Source: Alteromonadaceae bacterium (GTDB lineage Bacteria > Pseudomonadota > Gammaproteobacteria > Enterobacterales > Alteromonadaceae). Taken from it: a stretch of DNA of 35,421 nt. The first letter of the stretch is position 1, and every line of letters starts with the position of its first letter. The DNA is taken from NCBI GenBank assembly GCA_015491935.1, contig WGGB01000177.1, forward strand, positions 1 to 35,421. Reading direction: 5' to 3'. The position numbers and the translations under genes are program-made. The notes below the pieces were generated by a model. That model was not told the origin of the DNA. It did not search any database and saw nothing but the letters and a program-made list of their open reading frames with translations. This document shows, in pieces, positions 1-7,399 of the stretch.

Positions 1-1265
1 GTTCCTAGCGTCGCTAAGTCATCAATTAAAACACCAGCATAAGCTTGATCCCGTTGTAAAACAAAATCATCTAAACCTTTAACTTTACACGCAGCATTAG
101 CGCCAGCAATCAATCCTTGTGCTCCCGCTTCTTCATAACCTGTAGTGCCATTAATTTGTCCAGCAAAATATAAATTATGGATAAACTTACTTTCAAGTGT
201 TTGCTTAAGATCACGCGGATCAAAATAATCATATTCAATGGCATAACCTGGACGGGTAATGTGCGCATTTTCAAAACCTTTGATTGAACGCACTAAATCC
301 ATTTGTACATCAAAGGGTAAACTTGTTGAAATACCGTTAGGATAAATTTCATTAGTGGTTAAACCTTCAGGTTCAACAAATATTTGATGTGAATTTTTAT
401 CACTAAATCGGTGTATTTTATCTTCAATTGAGGGGCAATAACGTGGTCCGACACCTTCAATAACACCGGTGTACATTGGTGATCTATCTAAACCGTTACG
501 AATAATATCATGCGTTTTTTCATTGGTATGGGTGATATAACAAGGAATTTGTTCAGGATGATCATTTAACGATCCCATAAATGAAAACACGGGTCTTGGT
601 GTATCGCCAGGTTGTTCTATCATTTGAGAAAAATCAAGCGTGCGTGCATCTAATCGAGGTGGTGTCCCTGTTTTCAAACGATCCATGCGAAATGGTAAAT
701 AATGTAATTTATTTGATAAGTTTACACTGGCAGGATCACCAGCACGACCACCTTGATAATTATTTAAACCAATATGAATTTGACCTGCTAAAAAAGTTCC
801 AACAGTCAGTACAACCGTTTTACCCTTGAATTTTAATCCCATTTGAGTGGAGACCCCTATGATTTGATCCTTTTCTAAAATGAGATCATCACAAGGTTGT
901 TGAAAAAGGGTTAAATTAGCTTGGTTTTCTAAATAGTGGCGTACATAATTTTTGTACAAAAGCCTATCGGCTTGTGCTCTAGTTGCTCTTACTGCTGGGC
1001 CTTTACTGGCATTTAGTGTTCTAAATTGGATCGCACTACGATCAATTGCGTGTGCCATTAATCCGCCTAAGGCATCAATTTCTTTAACTAAATGACCTTT
1101 GCCAATTCCACCAATGGCTGGATTACAAGACATTTGTCCCAGTGTATCAATGTTGTGTGTTAGCAATAATGTTTCGCAGCCCATGCGTGCTGCTGCTAGT
1201 GCTGCTTCTGTACCAGCATGGCCACCACCAACAACAATTACGTCAAAAGACTTTTGATACCACAT
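1..1265 (-). CDS. mnmG: tRNA U34 carboxymethylaminomethyl synthase subunit MnmG (GidA), C-terminus off window
   Basis: FAD-dependent partner of MnmE in making (c)mnm5 at wobble U34 of tRNAs, cytosolic. Translating the minus strand from the ATG at 1265 gives [20 protein letters not shown], the family N-terminus with its GxGxxG-type FAD loop. Further in are [18 protein letters not shown] and, near the edge, [18 protein letters not shown]. The frame is open to base 1, giving about 421 codons; the family is about 630 residues, so roughly the last 200 are outside the window. The segments I translated are intact. It is transcribed away from oriC, as in E. coli. In related genomes rsmG, parA and parB follow; that is expectation, not seen here. 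No convincing promoter was found in the origin region. Confidence 0.97.
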   Translation of the reverse strand, partial: MWYQKSFDVIVVGGGHAGTEAALAAARMGCETLLLTHNIDTLGQMSCNPAIGGIGKGHLVKEIDALGGLMAHAIDRSAIQFRTLNASKGPAVRATRAQADRLLYKNYVRHYLENQANLTLFQQPCDDLILEKDQIIGVSTQMGLKFKGKTVVLTVGTFLAGQIHIGLNNYQGGRAGDPASVNLSNKLHYLPFRMDRLKTGTPPRLDARTLDFSQMIEQPGDTPRPVFSFMGSLNDHPEQIPCYITHTNEKTHDIIRNGLDRSPMYTGVIEGVGPRYCPSIEDKIHRFSDKNSHQIFVEPEGLTTNEIYPNGISTSLPFDVQMDLVRSIKGFENAHITRPGYAIEYDYFDPRDLKQTLESKFIHNLYFAGQINGTTGYEEAGAQGLIAGANAACKVKGLDDFVLQRDQAYAGVLIDDLATLG

Positions 1266-1349
1266 TTATTTATTTCCACAACACGATTGAAAAAAGGGAA
1301 CATATTTTAGCGCTTTTTTGTCTCTAGAGGAATCATTAAATGAGAAAAA

Positions 1350-1421
1350 GATCTTAGTTTGATCTACTAATAATATATAAAGATCTTTATAAAGATCTTA
1401 TTATTATTACTATTAGTGATC
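1350..1421. other. DNA unwinding element of oriC
   Basis: An almost pure A/T stretch with four 13-mers that begin GATCT (1350, 1361, 1382, 1394), followed by GATC at 1418, just before the R1-like DnaA box at 1430. This matches the L/M/R 13-mer plan of E. coli oriC, where each 13-mer begins with GATCT. It also contains the perfect palindrome ATAAAGATCTTTAT at 1377-1390. The role is inferred from this resemblance. Confidence 0.85.
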
Positions 1422-1690
1422 GTGTTTTCTGTGGGTAAGTGCTTTTTTTATAATAATATCAATGTAATAAATACCACCTTAGGTTGTGATCAAACTTTGA
1501 TCAAAGCTAATATAAGCTCTGATCAAAAGTGCTACTTATCCACAGTCCGTTATGATGTTTTTTTTATACACTGAATAATAATGTTTAATTCACTGGTTTT
1601 TACATAAGTTATACACATAAGTCTATTTTTTACTCTTTGATTGTGGATAAGTCATGTAAAAACTAGTATAAAAGATCTTTTTTTTTGATC
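1350..1690. other. oriC: Chromosomal replication origin oriC (mnmG-mioC type)
   Basis: The 397-bp gap 1266-1662 has no gene and carries the architecture of E. coli oriC in the same place and orientation. DnaA boxes: TGTGGGTAA at 1430-1438 (R1-like, one mismatch on the minus strand), TTATCCACA at 1536-1544 (perfect), TTATACACA at 1609-1617 (same as E. coli R2) and TGTGGATAA at 1642-1650 (perfect, minus). TTATACACT at 1564-1572 is a weaker candidate. GATC occurs at 1350, 1361, 1382, 1394, 1418, 1488, 1499, 1521, 1674 and 1687, consistent with Dam/SeqA control. The unwinding element lies on the mnmG side and mioC transcription points into the origin. dnaA lies about 5.7 kb away with its own boxes. 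I could not place an IHF or Fis site convincingly. Confidence 0.93.
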
Positions 1691-2109
1691 AGGTGTTGTT
1701 GTGCAACTAATTCAGGATCAATATTTGCTTGCATATCTAGTGTTAATATATTAACTATTTTATTGCAATTATTTGATATTAATAGTTTTTCTATATTTTT
1801 AGCCGCTAAACAAAAAGTGTCATAGCTAGAGTCACCTACACCAATCACTAAAAAATGGCTTGTTGATAGATCTTGATCGTTATTAGTTAGATCTTCTATA
1901 AAATTTTTAATATTGTCAGGGTACTCACCCGCACCATGAGTTGAAGTGCAAATTAACCATGTTTGATTTTTGTACGGAATTTGAGCAAAATTGGGTTGTA
2001 AATGTACTTTAGCTTGATGACCAAGCTCTATTAATGTTTCTTCACAAGCTTCTGCTACGTATTCTGTACCACCTAACATACTGCCAACTATTATTTGAAA
2101 CGATGCCAT
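1663..2109 (-). CDS. mioC: Flavodoxin-like protein MioC
   Basis: 148-residue FMN-binding flavodoxin-fold protein, close to the 147 residues of E. coli MioC, which has been linked to electron transfer (biotin synthase in vitro). The phosphate-binding loop GSMLGGTEYVAE (about residues 8-19) and the second FMN loop TSTHGAGEYPDN (about 55-66) are visible, with GVGDSSYDTFC around 90-101. The start has the Shine-Dalgarno-like AAGGGTG upstream. The gene lies directly beside oriC and is transcribed into it, the arrangement that in E. coli affects initiation. Its last bases contain or abut GATC sites of the origin. On its 5' side is a + strand cassette rather than mnmE directly. Confidence 0.94.
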   Translation of the reverse strand: MASFQIIVGSMLGGTEYVAEACEETLIELGHQAKVHLQPNFAQIPYKNQTWLICTSTHGAGEYPDNIKNFIEDLTNNDQDLSTSHFLVIGVGDSSYDTFCLAAKNIEKLLISNNCNKIVNILTLDMQANIDPELVAQQHLIKKKDLLY

Positions 2110-2193
2110 TATTTTTCACCCTTTGAATTTTATATTTAGTATTATTATATTGAATAATATATATTAAAGACATATAATTTAGTTGTACGTTTT

Positions 2194-2199
2194 TATAAT
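2194..2199 (+). promoter_or_regulatory. Candidate -10 box ahead of leader ORF
   Basis: A perfect TATAAT stands about 25 bases before the ATG of a 12-codon ORF. No good -35 hexamer lies 16-18 bases upstream, and AT-rich sequence gives such boxes by chance, so this is tentative. Confidence 0.3.
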
Positions 2200-2218
2200 T
2201 TTTTGAGGGGGAGTTGTT

Positions 2219-2257
2219 ATGTTTAAATTATGTAGAGAAGAAGATTGGGGTTTGTAA
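2219..2257 (+). CDS. Possible 12-residue leader peptide
   Basis: A very short ORF encoding MFKLCREEDWGL, preceded by an unusually strong purine-rich ribosome-binding site, GAGGGGGAG, at 2205-2213. About 30 bases after its stop comes a hairpin with a U-tract (2288-2314), and then the membrane-protein gene. Short ORF, terminator, gene is the order seen in attenuated leaders, but I see no alternative antiterminator fold and no run of one amino acid. It could be chance or the remnant of a longer gene. Confidence 0.3.
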   Translation: MFKLCREEDWGL

Positions 2258-2287
2258 TTGATTACTAATGAATTAATGTTTTTATGA

Positions 2288-2314
2288 AAAGAGCTTATTT
2301 AAAGCTCTTTTTTT
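2288..2314 (+). terminator. Rho-independent terminator upstream of membrane-protein gene
   Basis: Perfect 9-bp stem AAAGAGCTT / AAGCTCTTT (2288-2296 and 2302-2310) with a five-base loop, running into TTTT at 2311-2314. It ends about 12 bases before the preferred ATG of the next gene on the same strand. That gene must therefore be transcribed through this hairpin or from a promoter inside it. Confidence 0.7.
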
Positions 2315-2326
2315 ATGGGGTGTTAT

Positions 2327-2965
2327 ATGACTAAAAATCGTTTTTTTAACTTTTATATTATATTTTTCTTTGTTCTTGTTTTCTTTTTTGGGATTATATT
2401 AATACATTACCTTGGTCGAAACTTTTATTCTTCAGGGGCCATATTACTATCAGCTGTACTAGCTTTATCGGGGGCTTTACTTAATTTAGTTTATCAACGC
2501 AGAACAGCAAGAGATTCTAATTCATTATCATTTCAACATTCTTTGTTAAACGATCAACATTATTTAAAATATTTGTCGTGTAGTGTTAGTGCTTTTGAAA
2601 ATAGACATAACTTTCCTTTAAAAATGTTTGCCACACGAGAATATTCTAAAACTCCTGAAGCCCAGGCTATCCGTTATGTTTTAAATACTTGGGAACGGGC
2701 AGCAAATGCTATGAGGCATGGTATTTACGATGAAAAATATCTTTATGAAGCACATAAATCTATGGTACTTCATTTTGGAGTAATTCTTAGAGAATATGTT
2801 AATGAAAAGCAAAAAGAGCAAATATCTTTTTTTGAAAATTTTAGCTGGCTTGTTTTAAAATGGTCAATAAGAAGGGATAGTTTCGAAGAAAAAATAACAA
2901 AGAAAAAATTAAAAAAAATATTTAAAGAATTAAGTAAAATAAAATCAGGCACTCTACTAAAATAA
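2327..2965 (+). CDS. Uncharacterised two-TM membrane protein
   Basis: I do not firmly recognise this 212-residue protein. Two hydrophobic segments lie near the N-terminus (about residues 6-26 and 36-56), followed by a basic QRR and a soluble, probably cytoplasmic helical domain. That domain has the pattern NTWERAANAMRHGIYDE (about 130-146) and a Lys-rich tail. The pattern recalls DUF4760-type proteins, but this is a guess from memory. An ATG at 2315 would add four residues. I chose 2327 because GGGG at 2317-2320 is well spaced for it and 2315 touches the upstream terminator. The gene sits on the + strand between the minus-strand genes mioC and mnmE, is flanked by hairpins on both sides and looks even more AT-rich than its neighbours. 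It may be a later insertion. Confidence 0.75.
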   Translation: MTKNRFFNFYIIFFFVLVFFFGIILIHYLGRNFYSSGAILLSAVLALSGALLNLVYQRRTARDSNSLSFQHSLLNDQHYLKYLSCSVSAFENRHNFPLKMFATREYSKTPEAQAIRYVLNTWERAANAMRHGIYDEKYLYEAHKSMVLHFGVILREYVNEKQKEQISFFENFSWLVLKWSIRRDSFEEKITKKKLKKIFKELSKIKSGTLLK

Positions 2966-2990
2966 TTAATTTTAGTAGAGTTTTATATTT
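2951..2990 (+). terminator. Terminator of the membrane-protein gene
   Basis: Perfect 13-bp stem (2951-2963 with 2969-2981, left arm ACTCTACTAAAAT), five-base loop, then a T-rich tail. The left arm overlaps the last codons and stop of the gene. On the opposite strand the tail is poor in U, so it may not serve mnmE equally well. Confidence 0.75.
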
Positions 2991-4387
2991 TATTTACCAA
3001 TACAGAAGGATGAAAATATTTCGCTAAGCAGATCATCGCTGGTAAATTCACCGGTTATTTCATTAAGTGCTTGTTGAGTTAGACGTAGCTCTTCAGCGAG
3101 TATTTCACCTGCCATAAAGGCTTCTAACTGTTCTAAACCTGTATTTAAATGTTGATAGGCATTTTCTAAAGCGATTAAATGACGACGACGAGCCATAAAA
3201 CCACCTTCGGTACTACCTTGGTAGCCCATAATGGTTTTTAAATGTTCTTTTAATTCTTTAATACCTGCACCTGTTTTGGCTGATAGTGTAATTATGGCTT
3301 GTTGATTTTGCTCGCTATAACCTGTGTCAACTTGGCTAATATCGGCTTTGTTACGAATAATAGTTAAGCCGATATTTTCAGGTAATTGATTAAAAAATTC
3401 AGGCCAAATTTGTTGAATATTATCATTTGATCCTTGTTTGTCTTTTTGGCTTGAATCTACCATTAATAAGACTCTATCTGCTTGTTTTATTTCTTGCCAC
3501 GCACGTTCAATACCTATTTGTTCTACTTTGTCTGTGCTTTCTCTAAGCCCTGCTGTATCTATAATATGTAGTGGCATACCGTCTATATGTATTTGTTCGC
3601 TTAATACGTCTCTGGTGGTGCCTGCTATGTCGGTGACTATGGCGCTGTCTTTACCACTTAAGGCGTTTAATAAGCTTGATTTACCCGCATTAGGACGTCC
3701 AGCGATAACAACACGCATACCTTCACGAATAATACTGCCTTGTTGTGCTTGTGCTCTTACTGTTGTGGTTTGGTTAATGATGTCTTTTAGGCTATTTACT
3801 ATTTTTTTATCGGCAAGAAAATCAATTTCTTCTTCAGGAAAATCAATAGAAGCTTCTACATACATACGTAAATGAATAACTTTTTCAACGAGTTGATGTA
3901 CAAGTTTAGAAAATTCACCTTGTAGTGAATGTAATGCACATTTTGCTGCTTGCTCTGAACTTGAATTAATTAAATCGGCAATAGCTTCAGCCTGGGTAAG
4001 ATCAAGTTTGTCGTTTAAAAAAGCTTGTTCACTAAATTCACCTGGTTTTGCTAAACGAATATTGGGTAGGGTGGTTATTTCTTTTAATAACATATCTAAA
4101 ATAATGGGGCCGCCATGACCTTGAAATTCTATAACGTCTTCACCCGTGAAAGAATTAGGTGCTTTAAAATAAAGGGATATACCCTGATCTAAGGTTTGTT
4201 TTTCAGTATTTTTAAAGGGTAAATATTCTGCTTTTCTAACTTCAGGGACTTTACCTAAAATAGCTTGTGCTACTTCTTTGGCTTTAGGGCCTGATACGCG
4301 AATGATGCCAACACCACCTCGACCAGGTGGTGTTGCTTGTGCGGCAATTGTTTCTTGATAAGAGGTATTAAGCATTAGTATTTGCAT
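2990..4387 (-). CDS. mnmE: tRNA modification GTPase MnmE (TrmE)
   Basis: GTPase that works with MnmG to put the aminomethyl or carboxymethylaminomethyl group on U34 of tRNA. Residues 12-130 form the tetrahydrofolate-binding N-domain ([17 protein letters not shown]). The G domain inserted in the helical domain shows G1 GRPNAGKS (230-237), DIAGTTRD (253-260), DTAG (277-280) and NKAD (about 347). The C-terminus FCIGK carries the catalytic cysteine. At 465 residues it is about ten longer than E. coli MnmE because of an N-terminal extension. The second Met, at residue 5, is an alternative start, and neither has a strong ribosome-binding site. It is separated from yidC by that operon's terminator, so it probably has its own promoter. 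Confidence 0.97.
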   Translation of the reverse strand: MQILMLNTSYQETIAAQATPPGRGGVGIIRVSGPKAKEVAQAILGKVPEVRKAEYLPFKNTEKQTLDQGISLYFKAPNSFTGEDVIEFQGHGGPIILDMLLKEITTLPNIRLAKPGEFSEQAFLNDKLDLTQAEAIADLINSSSEQAAKCALHSLQGEFSKLVHQLVEKVIHLRMYVEASIDFPEEEIDFLADKKIVNSLKDIINQTTTVRAQAQQGSIIREGMRVVIAGRPNAGKSSLLNALSGKDSAIVTDIAGTTRDVLSEQIHIDGMPLHIIDTAGLRESTDKVEQIGIERAWQEIKQADRVLLMVDSSQKDKQGSNDNIQQIWPEFFNQLPENIGLTIIRNKADISQVDTGYSEQNQQAIITLSAKTGAGIKELKEHLKTIMGYQGSTEGGFMARRRHLIALENAYQHLNTGLEQLEAFMAGEILAEELRLTQQALNEITGEFTSDDLLSEIFSSFCIGK

Positions 4388-4433
4388 TTTAAAAGTTAAC
4401 TTAATGCTATTTTACTTTATTTATACCCATAAA

Positions 4434-4467
4434 TAAAAAGGCGATACTTTTTTCATAAAGTATCGCC
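4434..4467 (-). terminator. Terminator of the rpmH-rnpA-yidD-yidC cluster
   Basis: Read on the minus strand: perfect 11-bp stem GGCGATACTTT / AAAGTATCGCC (4457-4467 and 4440-4450), six-base loop, then UUUUU followed by an A/U-rich stretch. It begins about 25 bases after the yidC stop. Confidence 0.88.
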
Positions 4468-4492
4468 CTAACAAGTCATTTTATTTTTTATT

Positions 4493-6145
4493 TTATGATG
4501 TGGATGTTTTGGCTGCTGCTTTTTGTTTTTCTATGCCTGAAAATATTATTTTCATTTGAGCAATTGAAATAAGGTTACTTACCAACCAATAAAGTACTAA
4601 ACCAGATGGGAACCATGCCATAAATACTGAAAAGGCTACGGGCATATATTTCATTATTTTTTGTTGCATAGGATCTTGCACAGTAACGGGTTGCATTTTT
4701 TGCATAACAAACATACTAATCCCCATTAATACTGGTAATACAAAATACGGATCTCTTGCTGATAAATCTTGTATCCAGAAAAAGAATGGTGCGTGGCGTA
4801 ATTCAATACTTTCTAAAAATACCCAATATAAGGCTAAGAAAATAGGCATTTGTAATAATAATGGAAAACAACCACCTGCAGGATTAACTTTTTCTTTTTT
4901 ATATAGCGCCATTGTTGCTTGTGACATTTTCTGACGATCATCACCAAAACGCTCTTTTAAAGCTGCCATTTTAGGTTGTAAGTCACGCATTTTTGCCATT
5001 GAGGTATATTGTACTTTGGTTAATGGATACATACCGCCTTTTACAATTAAAGTAATAACAATAATTGCTAAGCCCCAGTTACCCACTAAATTATGTATAT
5101 GTGTTAATAGCCAAAATAGTGGCTTGCTGATCATAAATAAAAAGCCATAATCGATAGTTAAATCTAAACCATCGGCAATTTTTGCCATTTTATTTATATC
5201 TTTAGGGCCGACATATAAAACGGCTGAAGTGGTTGCGGTGGTTTTTGCTTTAATGGTTAATGGCGGTTCTTTAAAACCAATAATAGCAATACTGTTTTGG
5301 CTGTAGTTAGAATAAAGTTGATTTTCGCCGTTATCTTTTGGGATCCAAGCGGTAACGAAATAATGCTCTATCATCGCAACCCAGCCACCTTTAGTGGTGA
5401 CGTTTAATTTTTCGTCTTCAAAATCACCAAATTTAAATTTATTGTAACGATCTTCATCTGTAGAATATGCTGCGCCACGATAAGCTGAAGTAGGCATAGC
5501 ACCTGATTTTTTAGGTACATCAATGGTTTGTTTTAATTGACCATATAATTGCACTGTCGCATTTTGGTTAGTGTTATTATTAATTATGTAATCAACTTTT
5601 ACCGCATAGTCATTTGCTGAAAAAATAAAACGTTTTGTTACGGATAACGCATTTTCGTCTTGATAAGTTAAATCAACAATAAGCTGTTGTTGACCTTTTT
5701 TTATTTCATAATTTTTTGCTGTTGTTTTGTAAATAGGGCGACCATCAATAACTTGATCTAAACCATTACTACCTATTAATCCACTTTGTGCAATATAAAC
5801 ATATGCACCACTATGCATTAAGGTAAAAGGAATACCATTATTTAGTTCGGTATTATATTTAAGCAATTTTGCTTCAATAATATCGCCGCCTTGCGTGTTT
5901 ATTTTTAAGGCTAAAACGTCGGTTTTTACCGTAATTATTTTAGCATTAGTAGTTGTTTTATTTGTTGGCGTTGAATTATTTTTACTTGCTTCAGGAATAT
6001 AATCGGCATTTGTTGCTGTATTTTCAGTCGTTACATTTTGTGATACGGCTTGTGGTACAGGCGCATTATCTTGTTGCCATTGACTAAACAGCAAATAACT
6101 TACCACCATTAAAGCGATAAAGAGTAGACTGCGTTGAGATTCCAT
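4493..6145 (-). CDS. yidC: Membrane protein insertase YidC
   Basis: Inner-membrane insertase/chaperone that acts alone or with SecYEG. The 550-residue product starts with the signal anchor MESQRSLLFIALMVVSYLLF. A large periplasmic domain follows (about 50-330), then the conserved core with transmembrane segments around NWGLAIIVITLIVKGGMYPL, GGCFPLLLQMPIFLALYW, FVLPVLMGISMFV and FPSGLVLYWLVSNLISIAQ. E. coli YidC is 548 residues. The frame is open upstream to 6193, but that extension overlaps yidD and lacks the family N-terminus, so I place the start at 6145, seven bases after the yidD stop. The short Lys/Ser/Thr tail is usual. Confidence 0.96.
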   Translation of the reverse strand: MESQRSLLFIALMVVSYLLFSQWQQDNAPVPQAVSQNVTTENTATNADYIPEASKNNSTPTNKTTTNAKIITVKTDVLALKINTQGGDIIEAKLLKYNTELNNGIPFTLMHSGAYVYIAQSGLIGSNGLDQVIDGRPIYKTTAKNYEIKKGQQQLIVDLTYQDENALSVTKRFIFSANDYAVKVDYIINNNTNQNATVQLYGQLKQTIDVPKKSGAMPTSAYRGAAYSTDEDRYNKFKFGDFEDEKLNVTTKGGWVAMIEHYFVTAWIPKDNGENQLYSNYSQNSIAIIGFKEPPLTIKAKTTATTSAVLYVGPKDINKMAKIADGLDLTIDYGFLFMISKPLFWLLTHIHNLVGNWGLAIIVITLIVKGGMYPLTKVQYTSMAKMRDLQPKMAALKERFGDDRQKMSQATMALYKKEKVNPAGGCFPLLLQMPIFLALYWVFLESIELRHAPFFFWIQDLSARDPYFVLPVLMGISMFVMQKMQPVTVQDPMQQKIMKYMPVAFSVFMAWFPSGLVLYWLVSNLISIAQMKIIFSGIEKQKAAAKTSTS

Positions 6146-6152
6146 AGTGTAT

Positions 6153-6401
6153 TTACTTCTCTTTTTTTGATTGAGGAACGGGATCTTCACCACCCGCGTG
6201 TAGTGGGTGACATTTTAATATACGTTTGCTTGCTAACCAACACCCTTTTAATAGACCAAAGCGATTTATTGCTTCAATTGCATATTGTGAGCAGGTTGGA
6301 TGAAAGCGACAATTTTTGCCAAGCAGAGGGCTGAGCCAACGTTGATAGCCTTTAATAAAATTAATGGCTAATTTTTGTGGCGCTGATTTATTTTTCGCCA
6401 T
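6153..6401 (-). CDS. yidD: Membrane protein insertion efficiency factor YidD
   Basis: Small (82-residue) UPF0161 protein that in E. coli assists YidC-dependent insertion at the inner membrane. The hallmark segment is intact: [17 protein letters not shown]-like sequence at about 12-28, then [19 protein letters not shown] (about 31-49) with the conserved cysteines, [20 protein letters not shown] (52-71) and DPVP. Its first 34 bases overlap the end of rnpA in another frame, a common arrangement that implies translational coupling. yidC starts just after its stop. Confidence 0.95.
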   Translation of the reverse strand: MAKNKSAPQKLAINFIKGYQRWLSPLLGKNCRFHPTCSQYAIEAINRFGLLKGCWLASKRILKCHPLHAGGEDPVPQSKKEK

Positions 6402-6724
6402 ATTTTTTCTATCTGTTGGGTAATTGTTTTATTGTCTAACTGATCAATACCTGATTTTGCCATAATTACTATGTCAACAGTAGGTAAATTGTGTTGATTT
6501 AAGCGAAAACTTTCTCTAACTAAACGTTTTATGCGATTTCTTTGTACTGCAAGCTTTACTTTTTTTTTGGCAACAGCAAAACCTATTCTATTATTGCTAA
6601 GAGAATTTTTTCTAATAAGTACAGTAAAATGTTGAGAATGAAATCTAATCGGTTTAGAAAAAACCGTTTTGAAATGATCGGGAGTTAACAAACGTAACTC
6701 CCGATTAAATTGATAAGTAACCAT
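6368..6724 (-). CDS. rnpA: Ribonuclease P protein component
   Basis: Basic protein subunit of RNase P, which removes 5' leaders from tRNA precursors together with the M1 RNA. The 118-residue product starts [18 protein letters not shown], like E. coli RnpA (119 residues), and has the RNR signature in [20 protein letters not shown]. An ATG 15 bases upstream (6739) is in frame, but AAGGTAG is well placed for the ATG at 6724 and homology supports that start. It lies 44 bases after rpmH and overlaps yidD by 34 bases. Confidence 0.96.
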   Translation of the reverse strand: MVTYQFNRELRLLTPDHFKTVFSKPIRFHSQHFTVLIRKNSLSNNRIGFAVAKKKVKLAVQRNRIKRLVRESFRLNQHNLPTVDIVIMAKSGIDQLDNKTITQQIEKIWRKINQRHKN

Positions 6725-6768
6725 TTGGCTACCTTGCATATCTTTTCTTAATACTCTTAAAAAAAAGA

Positions 6769-6903
6769 TTAAGCACTAAGCTTAGCACGGCCTTTTGCAC
6801 GACGACGAGCAATTACTGCACGTCCGTTTTTAGTTGCCATGCGCGCACGGAAACCATGGTTACGCTTACGCTTTAAAGTACTTGGTTGAAATGTTCTTTT
6901 CAT
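6769..6903 (-). CDS. rpmH: Large-subunit ribosomal protein L34
   Basis: 44-residue, very basic ribosomal protein: [20 protein letters not shown], then [20 protein letters not shown] and KLSA. All canonical L34 positions are present. It is the first gene of the minus-strand cluster with rnpA, yidD and yidC. The strong promoter at 6978-7006 gives an untranslated leader of about 68 bases. It is divergent from dnaA across a 496-base gap. Confidence 0.98.
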   Translation of the reverse strand: MKRTFQPSTLKRKRNHGFRARMATKNGRAVIARRRAKGRAKLSA

Positions 6904-6977
6904 TACGCTAATCCGTCGGTTGAATGTTGCCCTGGCTAACCGCCGTTAAGAGCACACTGAATAAAATTTGAGGCCGA

Positions 6978-7006
6978 ATTCTATAGTGGAATAGTGTTTA
7001 TGTCAA
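6978..7006 (-). promoter_or_regulatory. Sigma-70 promoter of rpmH
   Basis: On the minus strand: perfect -35 TTGACA (7001-7006), 17-base spacer, -10 TAGAAT (6978-6983). The predicted transcript start is near 6971. This is the best promoter match in the window and fits a gene needed at ribosomal-protein levels. Confidence 0.85.
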
Positions 7007-7026
7007 TATTTATTAGTAGATAATAT

Positions 7027-7062
7027 AGAAAAGATCCTTTATCTATCTTTTTGATCTTTTCT
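7027..7062. repeat. Inverted repeat with GATC arms in the rpmH-dnaA gap
   Basis: Perfect 10-bp arms AGAAAAGATC (7027-7036) and GATCTTTTCT (7053-7062) around 16 pyrimidine-rich bases. It lies just upstream of the rpmH -35 box and far upstream of the dnaA promoter, where no terminator is needed. Each arm contains a Dam site. It could be a protein-binding site or a hairpin. Confidence 0.55.
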
Positions 7063-7107
7063 TCTTATTTATATCATTATTTTAATCCTAAAATAATGTA
7101 AATAATG

Positions 7108-7116
7108 ATATCCACA
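7108..7116 (+). promoter_or_regulatory. Near-consensus DnaA box upstream of dnaA
   Basis: ATATCCACA differs from TTATCCACA only at the first base. With the box at 7291 it makes two candidate sites in the 496-base rpmH-dnaA gap. The rest of that gap is A/T-rich with no gene-like ORF. Confidence 0.5.
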
Positions 7117-7283
7117 GCTTTATAACAAGAGTAGAATAATGATCTTTATTTTTATCATTAATAGCTAAAAGTTATAGCTTTACTTTTTTAACTATTTATT
7201 AGAATAATAAAAAATAATACTATATAAAACAATTAATTAATAATAATTTTTTCTGAAAATACAGTATATTCAAAATGTCAATA

Positions 7284-7312
7284 TTGAAGTTGTGGATAAC
7301 TACATAGATAAT
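7284..7312 (+). promoter_or_regulatory. Putative dnaA promoter with embedded DnaA box
   Basis: TTGAAG (7284-7289), 17-base spacer, GATAAT (7307-7312). The spacer contains a perfect DnaA box on the minus strand, TGTGGATAA at 7291-7299. DnaA bound here would block RNA polymerase, as expected for dnaA autorepression. Predicted start is near 7319, leaving a leader of about 80 bases. Confidence 0.65.
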
Positions 7313-7399
7313 AGCTCTATTATTGTAATAAATTCACTTTTTAGTTGTTTTATCTTTTTATAACTATATTAATAAATTATATTTTTAGGAGTCTTTTTA

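Noticed and set aside
581-1327. Two + strand ORFs of 82 and 61 codons opposite mnmG
   Set aside because: They lie wholly or mostly antisense to the intact mnmG frame, have no ribosome-binding site and no recognisable protein.
1488-1513. Possible IHF site in oriC near the TGATCAAA repeats
   Set aside because: The match to WATCAANNNNTTR fails at several positions; the A/T-rich context makes partial matches common.
3438-3875. A 145-codon + strand ORF opposite mnmE
   Set aside because: Antisense shadow of the mnmE G domain; low complexity and no family resemblance.
6146-6193. Sixteen-codon N-terminal extension of yidC
   Set aside because: It overlaps yidD and lacks the YidC N-terminus; the ATG at 6145 starts the signal anchor exactly as in E. 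coli.
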